Of a stretch of DNA of 64,000 bases, positions 7,509-16,738 are shown piece by piece. The first letter of the stretch is position 1; the number at the start of each line of letters is the position of its first letter. The notes under the pieces were generated by a model. That model did not search any database. It saw only the letters and a program-made list of their open reading frames with translations, and had not been told where the DNA came from. The translations under genes and the position numbers were made by a program. The stretch is from assembly GCA_910586315.1 (NCBI GenBank), contig CAJUIP010000019.1, positions 1 to 64,000 on the forward strand, given 5' to 3'. This DNA is from an uncultured Lachnospiraceae bacterium. GTDB lineage: Bacteria > Bacillota > Clostridia > Lachnospirales > Lachnospiraceae.

Positions 7509-9215
7509 CTATTTCATTTTAACAAATCCCATATTTTCTATTTTGTACACCATATCACATTCCTTTGCCAGATTCATGTGATGCGTTGCTATCAATAATG
7601 TTTTGTTTCCCCGCATCTGTCTTATAGAATCGATTACCGCTTTTTCTGTTTCCATATCCAATGCGGCAGTCGCTTCATCCATAACCAGAAGATCAAATTC
7701 TTTATATAAAGCTCTCGCCAGCGCGATCCTTTGGCGCTGTCCTCCGGAAATTTCCGTTCCATTTTCTCCTATTAATGTTTGAATTCCATCCGGCATCTTC
7801 TCAATATCTTCCCACACCTGAGCGCATTTTAAACATTCCACCACTCTTCTTTGATCTATTTCATCTTCTCTTGCAAAAAAAACAACATTATTAAAAATGG
7901 ACTCGCCATTTAAGTATATTGTCTGCGGAATATAACTTACGACATCTCCTATATTGGCTCTGCACATTCCTTTTCCATCCTTGCCGGTTACAGTATTATA
8001 ATCATCATATAAAATGCTTCCCGACTGCGGCGTTAAAAGCCCAAGAAGCAGATCAAGGAATGTTGTTTTTCCCGCGCCTGAAACTCCCATAATTGCAATC
8101 GAGGCACCGGACGGAATTGTGATACTGGCATCTCGGAATATATCTTCTCTCCCATTATAAGAGAAGGTAAGGTTCCTGACATAGATTCCTTTCCGAAATG
8201 TCAACTCTTTTTTTCTGACCTTTTCCGCTTCCTTTTCCGCTTCTTTAATTTCCGAATATCTGGTCATTCCCTCCTTCAATACTTCATAAGATTTCTGCGA
8301 AAATTTTATATCGTTCCATCCGATTACAATATTGTTCGCTATCGGAATCATTTTAACTATCATCGTAAAATATATTATCATTGGTGCCAGAAAAAAATTC
8401 ATATCTTCTTCCGTATTTCCCAGAAAATATGCCAATACAATAAATACTACTATCATAACAGAATCTTGCACGATGATACCAATTAAACTTTTTTTATATT
8501 GAAATTTCTTTTGTACCTGTGTATACTTTTTTTCAGCATGGCAGTATTTTTTTAAAACTACGGAAGAAGTATCGGCAATTTTCATTTCTTTAAAATTCCC
8601 ATAGGCAATTGCAATCTGTGCATTTGCTTTAATCGTATATCTTCTGGATTTCTCACCATAGGCTTGTATTTGATCCCGGTAATAATAAAACATTCCAAAC
8701 ATAAACATTGCAAGCACCACGCAGCTTACAATCCCAAGCCATTTTGATGTATATACCATAACAACAAAATATCCTGTCAAAATAAAACAGCTAATCCAAA
8801 TGCCGATACTGGTTTCAATAATATTCATACAGTTTTTCGCGTCATCACGTACGGAAGCAATCGCCTGAATCGAGTTTTTTTGGTTATGATGCAGCAGATC
8901 TTCTTTTAGAATCAACTCGCACAATTTTTCAGATAATTTCTGACATCCATTAAACAGAAAACGATTATGAATTCTGCATTTATATAGATCAAAAAATCCC
9001 TTCAAAACAGATATCATACCCATGCATAAAGTAAATATAGCGATTTCTTTTGTTCTCTGTGGTTCGCGCATTGCGATATTGATAATATAATTCATCACAA
9101 AAAAACTAAAAAGGTCGATAAGCGGACTGATAAAGTCCACTGCCGCCAAAACTTTCCAGAGTCTTTGCTCTTCCTTTTCTAAGATTCCTGTTAAAAACCG
9201 AAACATTTCCGCCAT
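7509..9215 (-). CDS. ABC transporter, fused permease/ATPase (exporter type)
   Basis: The N-terminal 300 residues hold about six hydrophobic segments and the C-terminal part an ATPase domain with Walker A (GVSGAGKTT), signature (ISGGQRQRIALARAL) and Walker B (LLVMDEATAALD) motifs. This is the type IV half-exporter layout that works as a homodimer. Set between glycosyltransferase and glycan-modifying genes, it probably exports a polysaccharide precursor or flips a lipid-linked glycan, although peptide export is possible. GAGGAA 6 bases before the ATG at 9215 favours it; an ATG at 9233 without a clear ribosome-binding site is the alternative. Confidence 0.9.
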   Translation of the reverse strand: MAEMFRFLTGILEKEEQRLWKVLAAVDFISPLIDLFSFFVMNYIINIAMREPQRTKEIAIFTLCMGMISVLKGFFDLYKCRIHNRFLFNGCQKLSEKLCELILKEDLLHHNQKNSIQAIASVRDDAKNCMNIIETSIGIWISCFILTGYFVVMVYTSKWLGIVSCVVLAMFMFGMFYYYRDQIQAYGEKSRRYTIKANAQIAIAYGNFKEMKIADTSSVVLKKYCHAEKKYTQVQKKFQYKKSLIGIIVQDSVMIVVFIVLAYFLGNTEEDMNFFLAPMIIYFTMIVKMIPIANNIVIGWNDIKFSQKSYEVLKEGMTRYSEIKEAEKEAEKVRKKELTFRKGIYVRNLTFSYNGREDIFRDASITIPSGASIAIMGVSGAGKTTFLDLLLGLLTPQSGSILYDDYNTVTGKDGKGMCRANIGDVVSYIPQTIYLNGESIFNNVVFFAREDEIDQRRVVECLKCAQVWEDIEKMPDGIQTLIGENGTEISGGQRQRIALARALYKEFDLLVMDEATAALDMETEKAVIDSIRQMRGNKTLLIATHHMNLAKECDMVYKIENMGFVKMK

Positions 9216-9238
9216 TCTGTTTTCCTCTGACATATATA

Positions 9239-10354
9239 TTATCTTTCAAATAATTTTACCACTATCTTGAATGGCATAATTTTATAAAGCATCATAAATC
9301 CCCGCCTCCACTTATTCGGCATAGCCGGCTCTGATAATTTTGGCTGCAATATCTCTTCCTTTCCACATGCAAACCATCTTAACTCGCCTTTTATCTCTTT
9401 CCATACTTCTTTACCAAGTTCTGAATGTATGATTACCGCAGATGTTCCCATGCCGTCATCCATATCCGGCCGAATCTGCCTTATTCCCCAAAAATCTCCA
9501 ATTGTAAAATCGCTTCGTCTGTTTACTGTGCAAAACCTGCATTTATAACAAGATGGACGCAGAATATAATTTTTAAAGTACATTTTACAATAAATATTTA
9601 TGGAAAGGAAATCTACATATTCTTTTCCATTTATTATGTAAGAGCACATATGGCCGTTATCTCCGTTCCTTTTATCCCGAAAGGAGAAATCTGTCATCTT
9701 CCCTCCATGCCTGCGTTCCAGATATTTCACATAATCTTCCCATATACCAGGAGACGGAACCCCGTAGCAAATCAAATCAACAACAATAAGTTTTTCATAT
9801 TTCTGATTCAAAAATCGTATAAGCGCATCTGCCTGGCAGGGCGTTCCGCTAAACAATACCCACCTGTTTTCCTGAAGATTTTTCTTTATTCTTCTGTATA
9901 CCCCTTCCATATTGCTTTGAACGTATTTTGTTCTCTTAATACTTTTCAGATGCCCCGGTTCTTCTATTTCCTTATGAAACACCTGCATTCTCTCATCATA
10001 ACCTGCGCCATATACGATACCCTTTCGCTTCATTACATACTGCGCCAACACAGAAAAGGCCCCGCCTGATGAACTGGAATACCGTATCTTATCCTCTTTT
10101 GCCTGTACTCCCAAATATAAATTCTTGCTTTTAAACAATTTGTCATGCTTTATTGGACATACCTGTTCACATCCTCCGCACTTTATACAAATCTGGTCAT
10201 TCACTTTCGGATAAGGAAATCCTTCACAATCTTTTACCATTGTAATTGCCTTTTTCGGACAAATATCCATACAGGCTCCACAGCCGCAGCATAATTCCTT
10301 TTTTTGAAATAATTTCATACGCTCTTTTTTAAGAAACTCACTCCTACTCAACAT
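9239..10354 (-). CDS. FrhB-like coenzyme F420 hydrogenase/dehydrogenase beta-subunit family protein
   Basis: Two 4Fe-4S ferredoxin motifs open the protein (CCGCGACMDICP and CIKCGGCEQVCP), followed by an FrhB-type domain with SSSGGAFSVLA and SGTPCQADALIRFL. The archaeal relatives reduce F420 with flavin and iron-sulfur centres. In Firmicutes this family is regularly found next to polysaccharide pyruvyltransferases and glycosyltransferases, where its reaction is not established. It overlaps the end of the pyruvyltransferase gene by 11 bases, which fits coupled expression. An internal ATG at 10318, just before the first cluster, is an alternative start. Confidence 0.9.
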   Translation of the reverse strand: MLSRSEFLKKERMKLFQKKELCCGCGACMDICPKKAITMVKDCEGFPYPKVNDQICIKCGGCEQVCPIKHDKLFKSKNLYLGVQAKEDKIRYSSSSGGAFSVLAQYVMKRKGIVYGAGYDERMQVFHKEIEEPGHLKSIKRTKYVQSNMEGVYRRIKKNLQENRWVLFSGTPCQADALIRFLNQKYEKLIVVDLICYGVPSPGIWEDYVKYLERRHGGKMTDFSFRDKRNGDNGHMCSYIINGKEYVDFLSINIYCKMYFKNYILRPSCYKCRFCTVNRRSDFTIGDFWGIRQIRPDMDDGMGTSAVIIHSELGKEVWKEIKGELRWFACGKEEILQPKLSEPAMPNKWRRGFMMLYKIMPFKIVVKLFER

Positions 10355-11453
10355 TTTCCCGTAAAAATTGTTTGGCTGTCCTGATACTCAGTTCCATCCG
10401 TTCCTCAACATTATCCCAATCAATTTTATTATCTATCTCTACTTTTTTTCCATCCTGATACAATCTGTTTTCCAGCCCATACCAATTCAAAAGATTCGTT
10501 ATCCTTTCCCCGACATGGCTATGTTGAAATGCAACAAATTTTTTCTGATAAATAATACTAAACGCTGTCATATGAAAAGAATTCGTTACTACAAACTTTG
10601 CCTTATGAATATATCCTAAATACTCGGATGGTCCCACCGTGCGGTCCACTTTAAAGCCTTCATCCTCCATATCAATTCCATTCTCAATTTTAATTACGGG
10701 TAGTTCATAACTCCAGGATAATTCTTTCACGTAATTTAACAACTTATCATTTTTCTCTGTTATACATACAACAATATATCCTTCTTCATCCGGTAGTTTT
10801 TCAATCTTCTCCCATCTCTTTCTTTTCAATAAAAAAACCGGATCAGGAACCGCCGGAACATCGTTGGCATAAAATTGTCTGATGTACGGAATTGAAGATT
10901 CTTCTCTGACAGAAATACTGTCCACATATTTAATTAATTCTGAAAACTCTTTATTATATTTTTCGGAAAGACATACGCCGCCTATGCTGGCCGCATAGGC
11001 AATCACCTTTTTTTTGTTTCTATTTTTAAAGGCGCCGAAGTATACTCTTCTTAATCCACACGTAATATCGGGATTCCAAATTTGATCGCTTCCAACAATA
11101 TAAGATTGGTACGGCAAACATTTTAACTGAAATGTGAATAAAGCCTTTGTTTGCCTTTTTTCGATCAGATACTTTTTCCTAAACCGTTTCATATTAGACC
11201 TTTGTTTGAAAAAGGAGAGTCCTCTTTTTAAATGATTTCTCCATCCATAAAATCCCCATTTTAAACTGTGTAATACGCTTTCTGTCGGTATATAAGGAAT
11301 CCACCGATACCTTCCTGTCATAAAAGGCGGTTCATAATTGACAATCTCAACATCCATTCCCTTTTCCACTAAATAGTATTTCAGACCGTATGCCTGCAGC
11401 ATTGCCCCGCAGTTATCTGCACAATGAAACGTTAAAATTCCCACTTTATTCAT
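10344..11453 (-). CDS. polysaccharide pyruvyl transferase family protein
   Basis: This 369-residue protein begins VGILTFHCADNCGAMLQAYG, the start typical of the CsaB/WcaK-type pyruvyltransferase family, and contains YIVGSDQIWNPD and FVVTNSFHMTAFSIIY, two conserved blocks of that family. Characterised members add pyruvate ketals from PEP to sugars of cell-wall or capsular polymers. The adjacent FrhB-like gene is a habitual partner. An acidic ketal would change the charge of the polymer. Here the acceptor sugar is unknown and activity is inferred from family and context only. Confidence 0.9.
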   Translation of the reverse strand: MNKVGILTFHCADNCGAMLQAYGLKYYLVEKGMDVEIVNYEPPFMTGRYRWIPYIPTESVLHSLKWGFYGWRNHLKRGLSFFKQRSNMKRFRKKYLIEKRQTKALFTFQLKCLPYQSYIVGSDQIWNPDITCGLRRVYFGAFKNRNKKKVIAYAASIGGVCLSEKYNKEFSELIKYVDSISVREESSIPYIRQFYANDVPAVPDPVFLLKRKRWEKIEKLPDEEGYIVVCITEKNDKLLNYVKELSWSYELPVIKIENGIDMEDEGFKVDRTVGPSEYLGYIHKAKFVVTNSFHMTAFSIIYQKKFVAFQHSHVGERITNLLNWYGLENRLYQDGKKVEIDNKIDWDNVEERMELSIRTAKQFLRENVE

Positions 11454-11482
11454 GACTATCTCCCCTAGAAACAGGAAACTCT

Positions 11483-12118
11483 TTATTCCTCCACCATATG
11501 ATTCAAAAATTCTACATAGTCAAAATCGTCCAGATACCTTCTCTTTAAAAGCTGATTTTTAAAATCTGTAATAATCCCCAGTTCCCCCTTCTCTTTAAAC
11601 CTCTTCATGCAATATGTCGATGAAAATTCTGGATACTCTTTATATGTAAAAATTACTTTATTTTTATACGGCAATTCTTCAAAATTCTTAATTGTTTCAT
11701 AGGTACATCCATCCCTCTCTGACCCGACAATAAAAATATTATCCCAGTTTATTCTTTTCTTTCTTTTCTCCCATTTCGATTTGCCTTCGCAAAAACTAAC
11801 ATAGTGTATAAAGTATATTTTTATATCGCCCAATATGCCTACCGGGCATTTTGCCTCCTCCTTTGCCTCCACCAGTTCCTGTTCCATATACCATTTAAGA
11901 TTTTTTACCATTTTAACAAAATCATTCATTTCTATGCTTAGATTAACGGTAGGTGTGAGATAAGGTATTCCCAAATCATGATACATAAACATTCCGCTGC
12001 AATTCGAAGCTATAATGGACACATTCTTATTTTTTAATCTGTGCTGTTTCCTTTTCTTATAGCATGCCCACTCTTCTTCTCTGCATGTATGAAATATAGA
12101 TAGAATAAAATTTACCAT
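11483..12118 (-). CDS. DUF1919 family protein (exopolysaccharide-associated)
   Basis: This 211-residue soluble protein has the DUF1919 pattern: VSIIASNCSGMFMYHDLGI, LTPTVNLSI, and a later YVSFCEGKSKWEKRKKRINWDNIF separated by other residues. Family members occur only in capsule and exopolysaccharide loci and their reaction is unknown. Several are annotated as acyl- or glycosyl-transferases without proof. It follows a disrupted GT4 gene and precedes the pyruvyltransferase gene by 29 bases. Confidence 0.8.
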   Translation of the reverse strand: MVNFILSIFHTCREEEWACYKKRKQHRLKNKNVSIIASNCSGMFMYHDLGIPYLTPTVNLSIEMNDFVKMVKNLKWYMEQELVEAKEEAKCPVGILGDIKIYFIHYVSFCEGKSKWEKRKKRINWDNIFIVGSERDGCTYETIKNFEELPYKNKVIFTYKEYPEFSSTYCMKRFKEKGELGIITDFKNQLLKRRYLDDFDYVEFLNHMVEE

Positions 12119-12165
12119 TGTTCCTTCCTTATTGCTTTTATATCTCCCCTGAAGGCATATCTTTT

Positions 12166-12524
12166 TTACTCTAATATAACATCAACCCATCTATTAACAA
12201 TCACTTTAAGGTCTAAATCTTTACTCCTTTCCACGCTTTTCTGCATATAATGCATTCTTTTTTCATCATCTCCCAGCAACATCACAATTGCATCTGCCAT
12301 CTTTTTTTCTGCCGGCTCAAGCGCTTCTTTCCTCCGATATTTTTGTCCGCTGCAAACAGGAATTAAGATACCATATTCCCTTTATATGGATAGTGAATGC
12401 ACTCTTTATTATTTACTAATATATCAACCTGCCAATTATCAGGGAAATGGGTTACTATATTAGATAACGTTCGTTCCGCCCCTCCCCCTTCTAAAGTCGA
12501 AATTACGAATAGCACTTTATTCAT
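12166..12524 (-). pseudogene. GT4 glycosyltransferase remnant with large internal deletion
   Basis: From the ATG at 12524 the frame reads MNKVLFVISTLEGGGAERTL, a classical GT4 N-terminus, and runs 53 codons to a stop at 12363. Directly after, in another frame, the sequence reads MADAIVMLLGDDEKRMHYMQ and ends VDVILE with a stop at 12166-12168, which looks like the C-terminal helices of the same family. The roughly 250-300 residues between, including all donor-binding motifs, are gone. So this is a former glycosyltransferase removed from the locus by an internal deletion plus a frame change. Confidence 0.75.
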
Positions 12525-12579
12525 TTCCTGTATTCCTTCAATAAAATTTTACGCCATTGTAAGTTTTCCATCTCCTGAT

Positions 12580-13779
12580 TCATATAACAAAATCCCTGCC
12601 ATTTGTCTGCATTTCCTGTGATATCTCTCTGCTCTTTGCCATCCGCCCCAGTTTTTTCCTCTTCCCCTCATTCTCCAGAAGCCCCTCAATACTGTCTGCG
12701 ACCGCCTGAGGGGTAAGTTCACAGAGTACTCCGTCCTCGCCGTCTGTAATCAGTTCCCGGTTCCCGCCGCAGTCAGACGCAACAATTGCACATCCCAGTA
12801 TCTGAGCCTCCTGAATTGCGATGCTTTTCCCTTCAAAACGGGTTGCATGCACATAAATGTCGGCCTGTGCATAATAGGGATACGGATTTTCCACTGCGCC
12901 TAACAACAGAAAATCTTCTTTCAGTCCAAATGCATCAATCATCTTTTCCAGACGTTTTCTCTGCTCTCCCTCCCCAAGTACATACCATCTTATCTTCCGG
13001 CCTGACCTTTTTAATATCGACATGGCCTCTATCGCAATATCATAAGCCTTGTGATACGTCAGCCTGCCTACAGTCAGCAGTCTCATTCCATCAAAATTAT
13101 CTGAAAATCCCCCTTTTTCTTTCGCCCGAAGACAAATCATATCCCGATCTATGTAAGTATGAAAGACAAAAACCTTCTCTGCATATTCCGGATAAAATGC
13201 CTGGAAATGTCTTTTGGCCTCCTTGGAAACCGTAAAAATCTTTTCAAACTGTTTCCAGCATCCCTGGTCCATACTTTTTGTGTATCCCGCCCTCTGATAG
13301 TCCGTATGAATCACTGCCACTTTACGCTTTGCCCTTACATAATCGGCCACATAGTAAGCCGATCCTCCTTCCATCCAGGCCACTGCCAGATCAAACTCCG
13401 TCTCAAAACGCCTTGCTCCATCAGAAAGCACACGCCAGAACAGCTTGCTTGGCTGAACTCTTTTCTCTTTCACCATGTCCGCAAAGCTTCGGATGATACT
13501 CCGCAGTTTTCCCCACCAGGCTCCATGAAACCAGAATGCACAGAAAACGGTTACTGCCATTCTCCACCTCCCCTGCCTCGTCAGCACTGACAAATGACTC
13601 ATAGATGGATTCAGGACTTTGACATACGCCGGGAGCCTGTCCGCTAACTCCCCCTGCCCCATAAGCACATAAAGAGAAATTTCATATTCCGACTGATTTA
13701 TTTTTTTTAAAAAATCCAGAAGAGCGGTCTCTGCCCCTGCCCGTCCCATGGTATTGATCACAAAAAGAATCTTTTTCAT
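12580..13779 (-). CDS. family 4 glycosyltransferase (GT-B fold)
   Basis: The 399-residue protein starts MKKILFVINTMGRAGAETAL with the GT4 glycine-rich loop, and carries LLTVGRLTYHKAYDIAIEAM and the donor-binding block FEGKSIAIQEAQILGCAIVA, where the E-x7-E pattern is intact. It should be a retaining transferase acting at the membrane. It lies between the pel-type operon and the other glycosyltransferases, 69 bases downstream of the GT-C-like gene, so it could serve either polymer. No promoter of its own was recognised. Confidence 0.9.
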   Translation of the reverse strand: MKKILFVINTMGRAGAETALLDFLKKINQSEYEISLYVLMGQGELADRLPAYVKVLNPSMSHLSVLTRQGRWRMAVTVFCAFWFHGAWWGKLRSIIRSFADMVKEKRVQPSKLFWRVLSDGARRFETEFDLAVAWMEGGSAYYVADYVRAKRKVAVIHTDYQRAGYTKSMDQGCWKQFEKIFTVSKEAKRHFQAFYPEYAEKVFVFHTYIDRDMICLRAKEKGGFSDNFDGMRLLTVGRLTYHKAYDIAIEAMSILKRSGRKIRWYVLGEGEQRKRLEKMIDAFGLKEDFLLLGAVENPYPYYAQADIYVHATRFEGKSIAIQEAQILGCAIVASDCGGNRELITDGEDGVLCELTPQAVADSIEGLLENEGKRKKLGRMAKSREISQEMQTNGRDFVI

Positions 13780-13848
13780 ATCCCCTATATGTCATCCCTC
13801 TCGCTTTGTTTTCGATACGCTACCTCATAGCCGGAAGTACTTTTATCC

Positions 13849-16053
13849 CTATTCGGCCCTTAGATTATACTGCCTCCCTCCATCCTGCCTGAAATAGTAG
13901 CAGACAAACGCATCATCCTCATAATATATTTCCATATTTTCCGGATAACGCTTTTCCATTTCCTGGCACCAGGCATACGCCTTTGCTTCCAGAATCGTGC
14001 GTGCCGGCAGCCTTGTATAAGAAAACCACGGATCCTCGTAAACAATCATGTCTTTTTCAGCCTCTTCTTCTGATATCTCAGAAACATTGATTTCCGGCGC
14101 CTGTGCCGCCCCCGTATCCGGATATTTGTTCGAGTATTTGTCCCAGTAGATATCCTTATATTTGGCCTTGGCTAACCATGACGGCCCTTCAAAAAAATAG
14201 GCCTGGGCATACTGCAGCGGTTTTTTCTCAACAAAGAAAAAGGCGTGTTCCGGTGCGAATGTATATTCTTCCTCTTCTATATTTGATACAAATGTCAGCA
14301 GTTCTTCATGCCATCCATATTCAATCACCGGATACAATTCATCCGTCGGTGCAACGACCACATAGCTTTTTTTCGGAAATTCTTCGATAATTTTGTTCGT
14401 CGTTTCCACTGCCGCATTGTATCTTGTCAATTCAAAAAATAAATATCCGTGAAAATGCCCTGTTGCGATTGTCAGCCCATAAATCCCGACAACAGAAAAC
14501 AAGGATACGGCTTTCATCATTGTTACATTCTTGAAAAACCGGCTGAATATGGAAAACAAAACATCCACAGGTATCATCACAAGCGCCATGATCATAAAAT
14601 GCCCCGTCGAACAAAAGCGGGAATCCGATATCAGCTCTAAATACCCTAATCGCGGCGCCGCATAAAGCAGCACAAACAAACATGTAAATAAAAGTAACGG
14701 AGGATATCCGGCGCATATGTTTCTCAGCCAGGACAGAGATTTTTTCCGCACAGTTTTTTTCCTGGAAAGCCAGCACAATCCGCTTCCCCCTGCTGTTATT
14801 AAAAGAATGATACATGCCCCTGTTTTCCCATAAAGCTCTGCGTATCCCTCCGTATAGATTCCTTCCGCCAGTTCTAAAGAAGTGACCAGAATCGGCTTCC
14901 TCCTTCTCTCTGAGGAATCTTTTTTCTCCAATGCCCTGGTCTCTTCACCGCTCATAGCTCCCACTGCCCAGTTTATAGAATCGTTAAAAGGCTTTCCCGA
15001 TGCGATAGCCCCTGTCATAGGAAGCACAGAGATGATACATGCACACAAAGCAGATATAGCGAGTGGAACAAAGTATTCTTTTGAAAACAGTCTTTTATAC
15101 CGGAATACTGCAAAGGAACCGCACAAAACAAAGGCCATAAGAACGATATAAAAATGGATCGACATGGCCGCTGTTAATGACATCAGAAACAAAAAAAGAT
15201 TTTCATCCCGGCAATATTGTAAAAGCTTCTTTTTTGTCACGGTTTTGTGGTCATTCTTTAAATAGCGGACTAAATATAAGGCGCACAAAAACTGTGTATG
15301 AAGTCCAAACTCCAGCGGAAGCGTAATCTGCAGACGGAATATACTGTAAACCAGATCTGCACTGACAACATCCAGCGTCAAAAACAACGTTAAGGCAAGA
15401 AGCGGCGTATACCGCCAGTGAAAGATCTCCCGCATCAGCAAATACCCGGAAAGCAGGAATACTGCCACATGGATCCCCTGCAAAAACAGCAGGCAGCTGA
15501 ACACCCGAATCCCAAACAGTACATGCAGACAATACACAAAACAATGCATTGCCTCCGGATACACGCCGCCGGAAAAAATCTCCCCTTCCTTCAGGCCGTA
15601 TATCCAGGCATGGTGGGTATATAAATCCCCAAATCCATACGAATGTACCTGAAATCCGCCATAAGAAAAATACAGGATGCCAAACAGCAAAAGAGCGGCA
15701 AGAACCATATATTCCCCTCTGTTTTCACGGAATTCCCACCAGGCCTCTTTTATACGGAAGGCCAGAGACGAAACGGTAAAAGAATGCTGCAGAATCATCT
15801 TAATCATCGCAGCGAAAAAAGTTCCGTAAAACAGAAGAACGATCACCTGGGGCCGGAGAATATGAAGGAATCCCAGTACTAAAACTACAATACTGCCAAT
15901 TACAATTGGCACCGTCACACAAAAGCCAAACCAGTATGTCCTGCTTTTTCCTTTTAAATGTCCGAAAAACACAACGGAAGGCCAGAGAAACAGGAAACAC
16001 AAATATCCCAAAAGCACTTTTCCGTATTCTGCTATCCAATACCACATCTCCAT
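13849..16053 (-). CDS. large polytopic membrane protein, GT-C-like
   Basis: This 734-residue protein has about a dozen hydrophobic segments in its first 530 residues and an extracellular-type C-terminal region of about 180 residues. An outward loop after the fourth segment reads YGFGDLYTHHAWIYGLKEG, an acidic residue in the first large loop as in GT-C membrane glycosyltransferases (DUF6541-type). The ATG at 16053 follows AGGTG by 7 bases and starts 10 bases after the DUF4956 stop; the in-frame ATG at 16092 overlaps that gene and has no ribosome-binding site. It probably uses a lipid-linked sugar outside the membrane. Function is inferred. Confidence 0.7.
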   Translation of the reverse strand: MEMWYWIAEYGKVLLGYLCFLFLWPSVVFFGHLKGKSRTYWFGFCVTVPIVIGSIVVLVLGFLHILRPQVIVLLFYGTFFAAMIKMILQHSFTVSSLAFRIKEAWWEFRENRGEYMVLAALLLFGILYFSYGGFQVHSYGFGDLYTHHAWIYGLKEGEIFSGGVYPEAMHCFVYCLHVLFGIRVFSCLLFLQGIHVAVFLLSGYLLMREIFHWRYTPLLALTLFLTLDVVSADLVYSIFRLQITLPLEFGLHTQFLCALYLVRYLKNDHKTVTKKKLLQYCRDENLFLFLMSLTAAMSIHFYIVLMAFVLCGSFAVFRYKRLFSKEYFVPLAISALCACIISVLPMTGAIASGKPFNDSINWAVGAMSGEETRALEKKDSSERRRKPILVTSLELAEGIYTEGYAELYGKTGACIILLITAGGSGLCWLSRKKTVRKKSLSWLRNICAGYPPLLLFTCLFVLLYAAPRLGYLELISDSRFCSTGHFMIMALVMIPVDVLFSIFSRFFKNVTMMKAVSLFSVVGIYGLTIATGHFHGYLFFELTRYNAAVETTNKIIEEFPKKSYVVVAPTDELYPVIEYGWHEELLTFVSNIEEEEYTFAPEHAFFFVEKKPLQYAQAYFFEGPSWLAKAKYKDIYWDKYSNKYPDTGAAQAPEINVSEISEEEAEKDMIVYEDPWFSYTRLPARTILEAKAYAWCQEMEKRYPENMEIYYEDDAFVCYYFRQDGGRQYNLRAE

Positions 16054-16063
16054 ATCTGAACAC

Positions 16064-16738
16064 CTATACGATATAATCGCCTGAAAACTCAATCAGCACC
16101 GCACTTTTTACCCCATCTATTCCGGAAAGCACATTCACAAACGAAGTATCTTCCTCATCCTCCTCATCGAAATGCATCTCGTAAGTAAGCTCCGTATAGT
16201 CTTTCACAACCGTTTTATTTTTCAGCCTCTTTTTCCTGGATTTCATCTCCTTCTCTACTTCCCCGGCCGCCTTATCCAAATATTTGATAACAAAAAGATA
16301 CTGATGTCTTTTGCTTTTGGATTTTACCAGTCTGACGAAAATAACCGCAATAAAAACGGTTCCTGTCAGGGAAATCATATACAAGCCCGCGCCGCAGGTC
16401 ACGCCCACCGCTATCGTCCAAAAAAGGAATCCCAGGTCCAGCGGATCTTTTACCGCTGTGCGGTATCTCACAATAGACAATGCTCCTACCATGCCCAGGG
16501 AGAGCACCACATTCGAACTGATGACACTGACGATGAAGCAAGTCACCAGACTGGTCATAACAAGCAGAATATTAAAATTATTATTGTATACAACTCCACT
16601 GTAATACTTTCGGTAAACCGCAAATATAATCATGCCGCAGACAAACGCCGCCAGCATAGATACGACAAAGCCTTCCAGCGTGAGTATTTCTACCCCTCCC
16701 AGAAAGCTTTTTTTAAAAATATCAGAAAACGTAGTCAT
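16064..16738 (-). CDS. DUF4956 membrane protein
   Basis: The 224-residue protein has four hydrophobic segments and the DUF4956 core SNVVLSLGMVGALSIVRYRT followed by DLGFLFWTIAVG, then a soluble tail ending in an ACT-like stretch (VNVLSGIDGVKSAVLIEFSG). The ATG at 16738 overlaps the stop of the VTC gene as ATGA and has AGGAGG ahead; the start at 16792 would lie inside that gene. DUF4956 genes are habitual neighbours of VTC-domain genes, which suggests that the two work as one membrane complex. The biochemical role is unknown. Confidence 0.85.
   Translation of the reverse strand: MTTFSDIFKKSFLGGVEILTLEGFVVSMLAAFVCGMIIFAVYRKYYSGVVYNNNFNILLVMTSLVTCFIVSVISSNVVLSLGMVGALSIVRYRTAVKDPLDLGFLFWTIAVGVTCGAGLYMISLTGTVFIAVIFVRLVKSKSKRHQYLFVIKYLDKAAGEVEKEMKSRKKRLKNKTVVKDYTELTYEMHFDEEDEEDTSFVNVLSGIDGVKSAVLIEFSGDYIV

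Noticed and set aside
9425..10069. 214-codon plus-strand frame opposite the FrhB-like gene
   Set aside because: No recognisable motif or ribosome-binding site, while the minus frame has two ferredoxin clusters.
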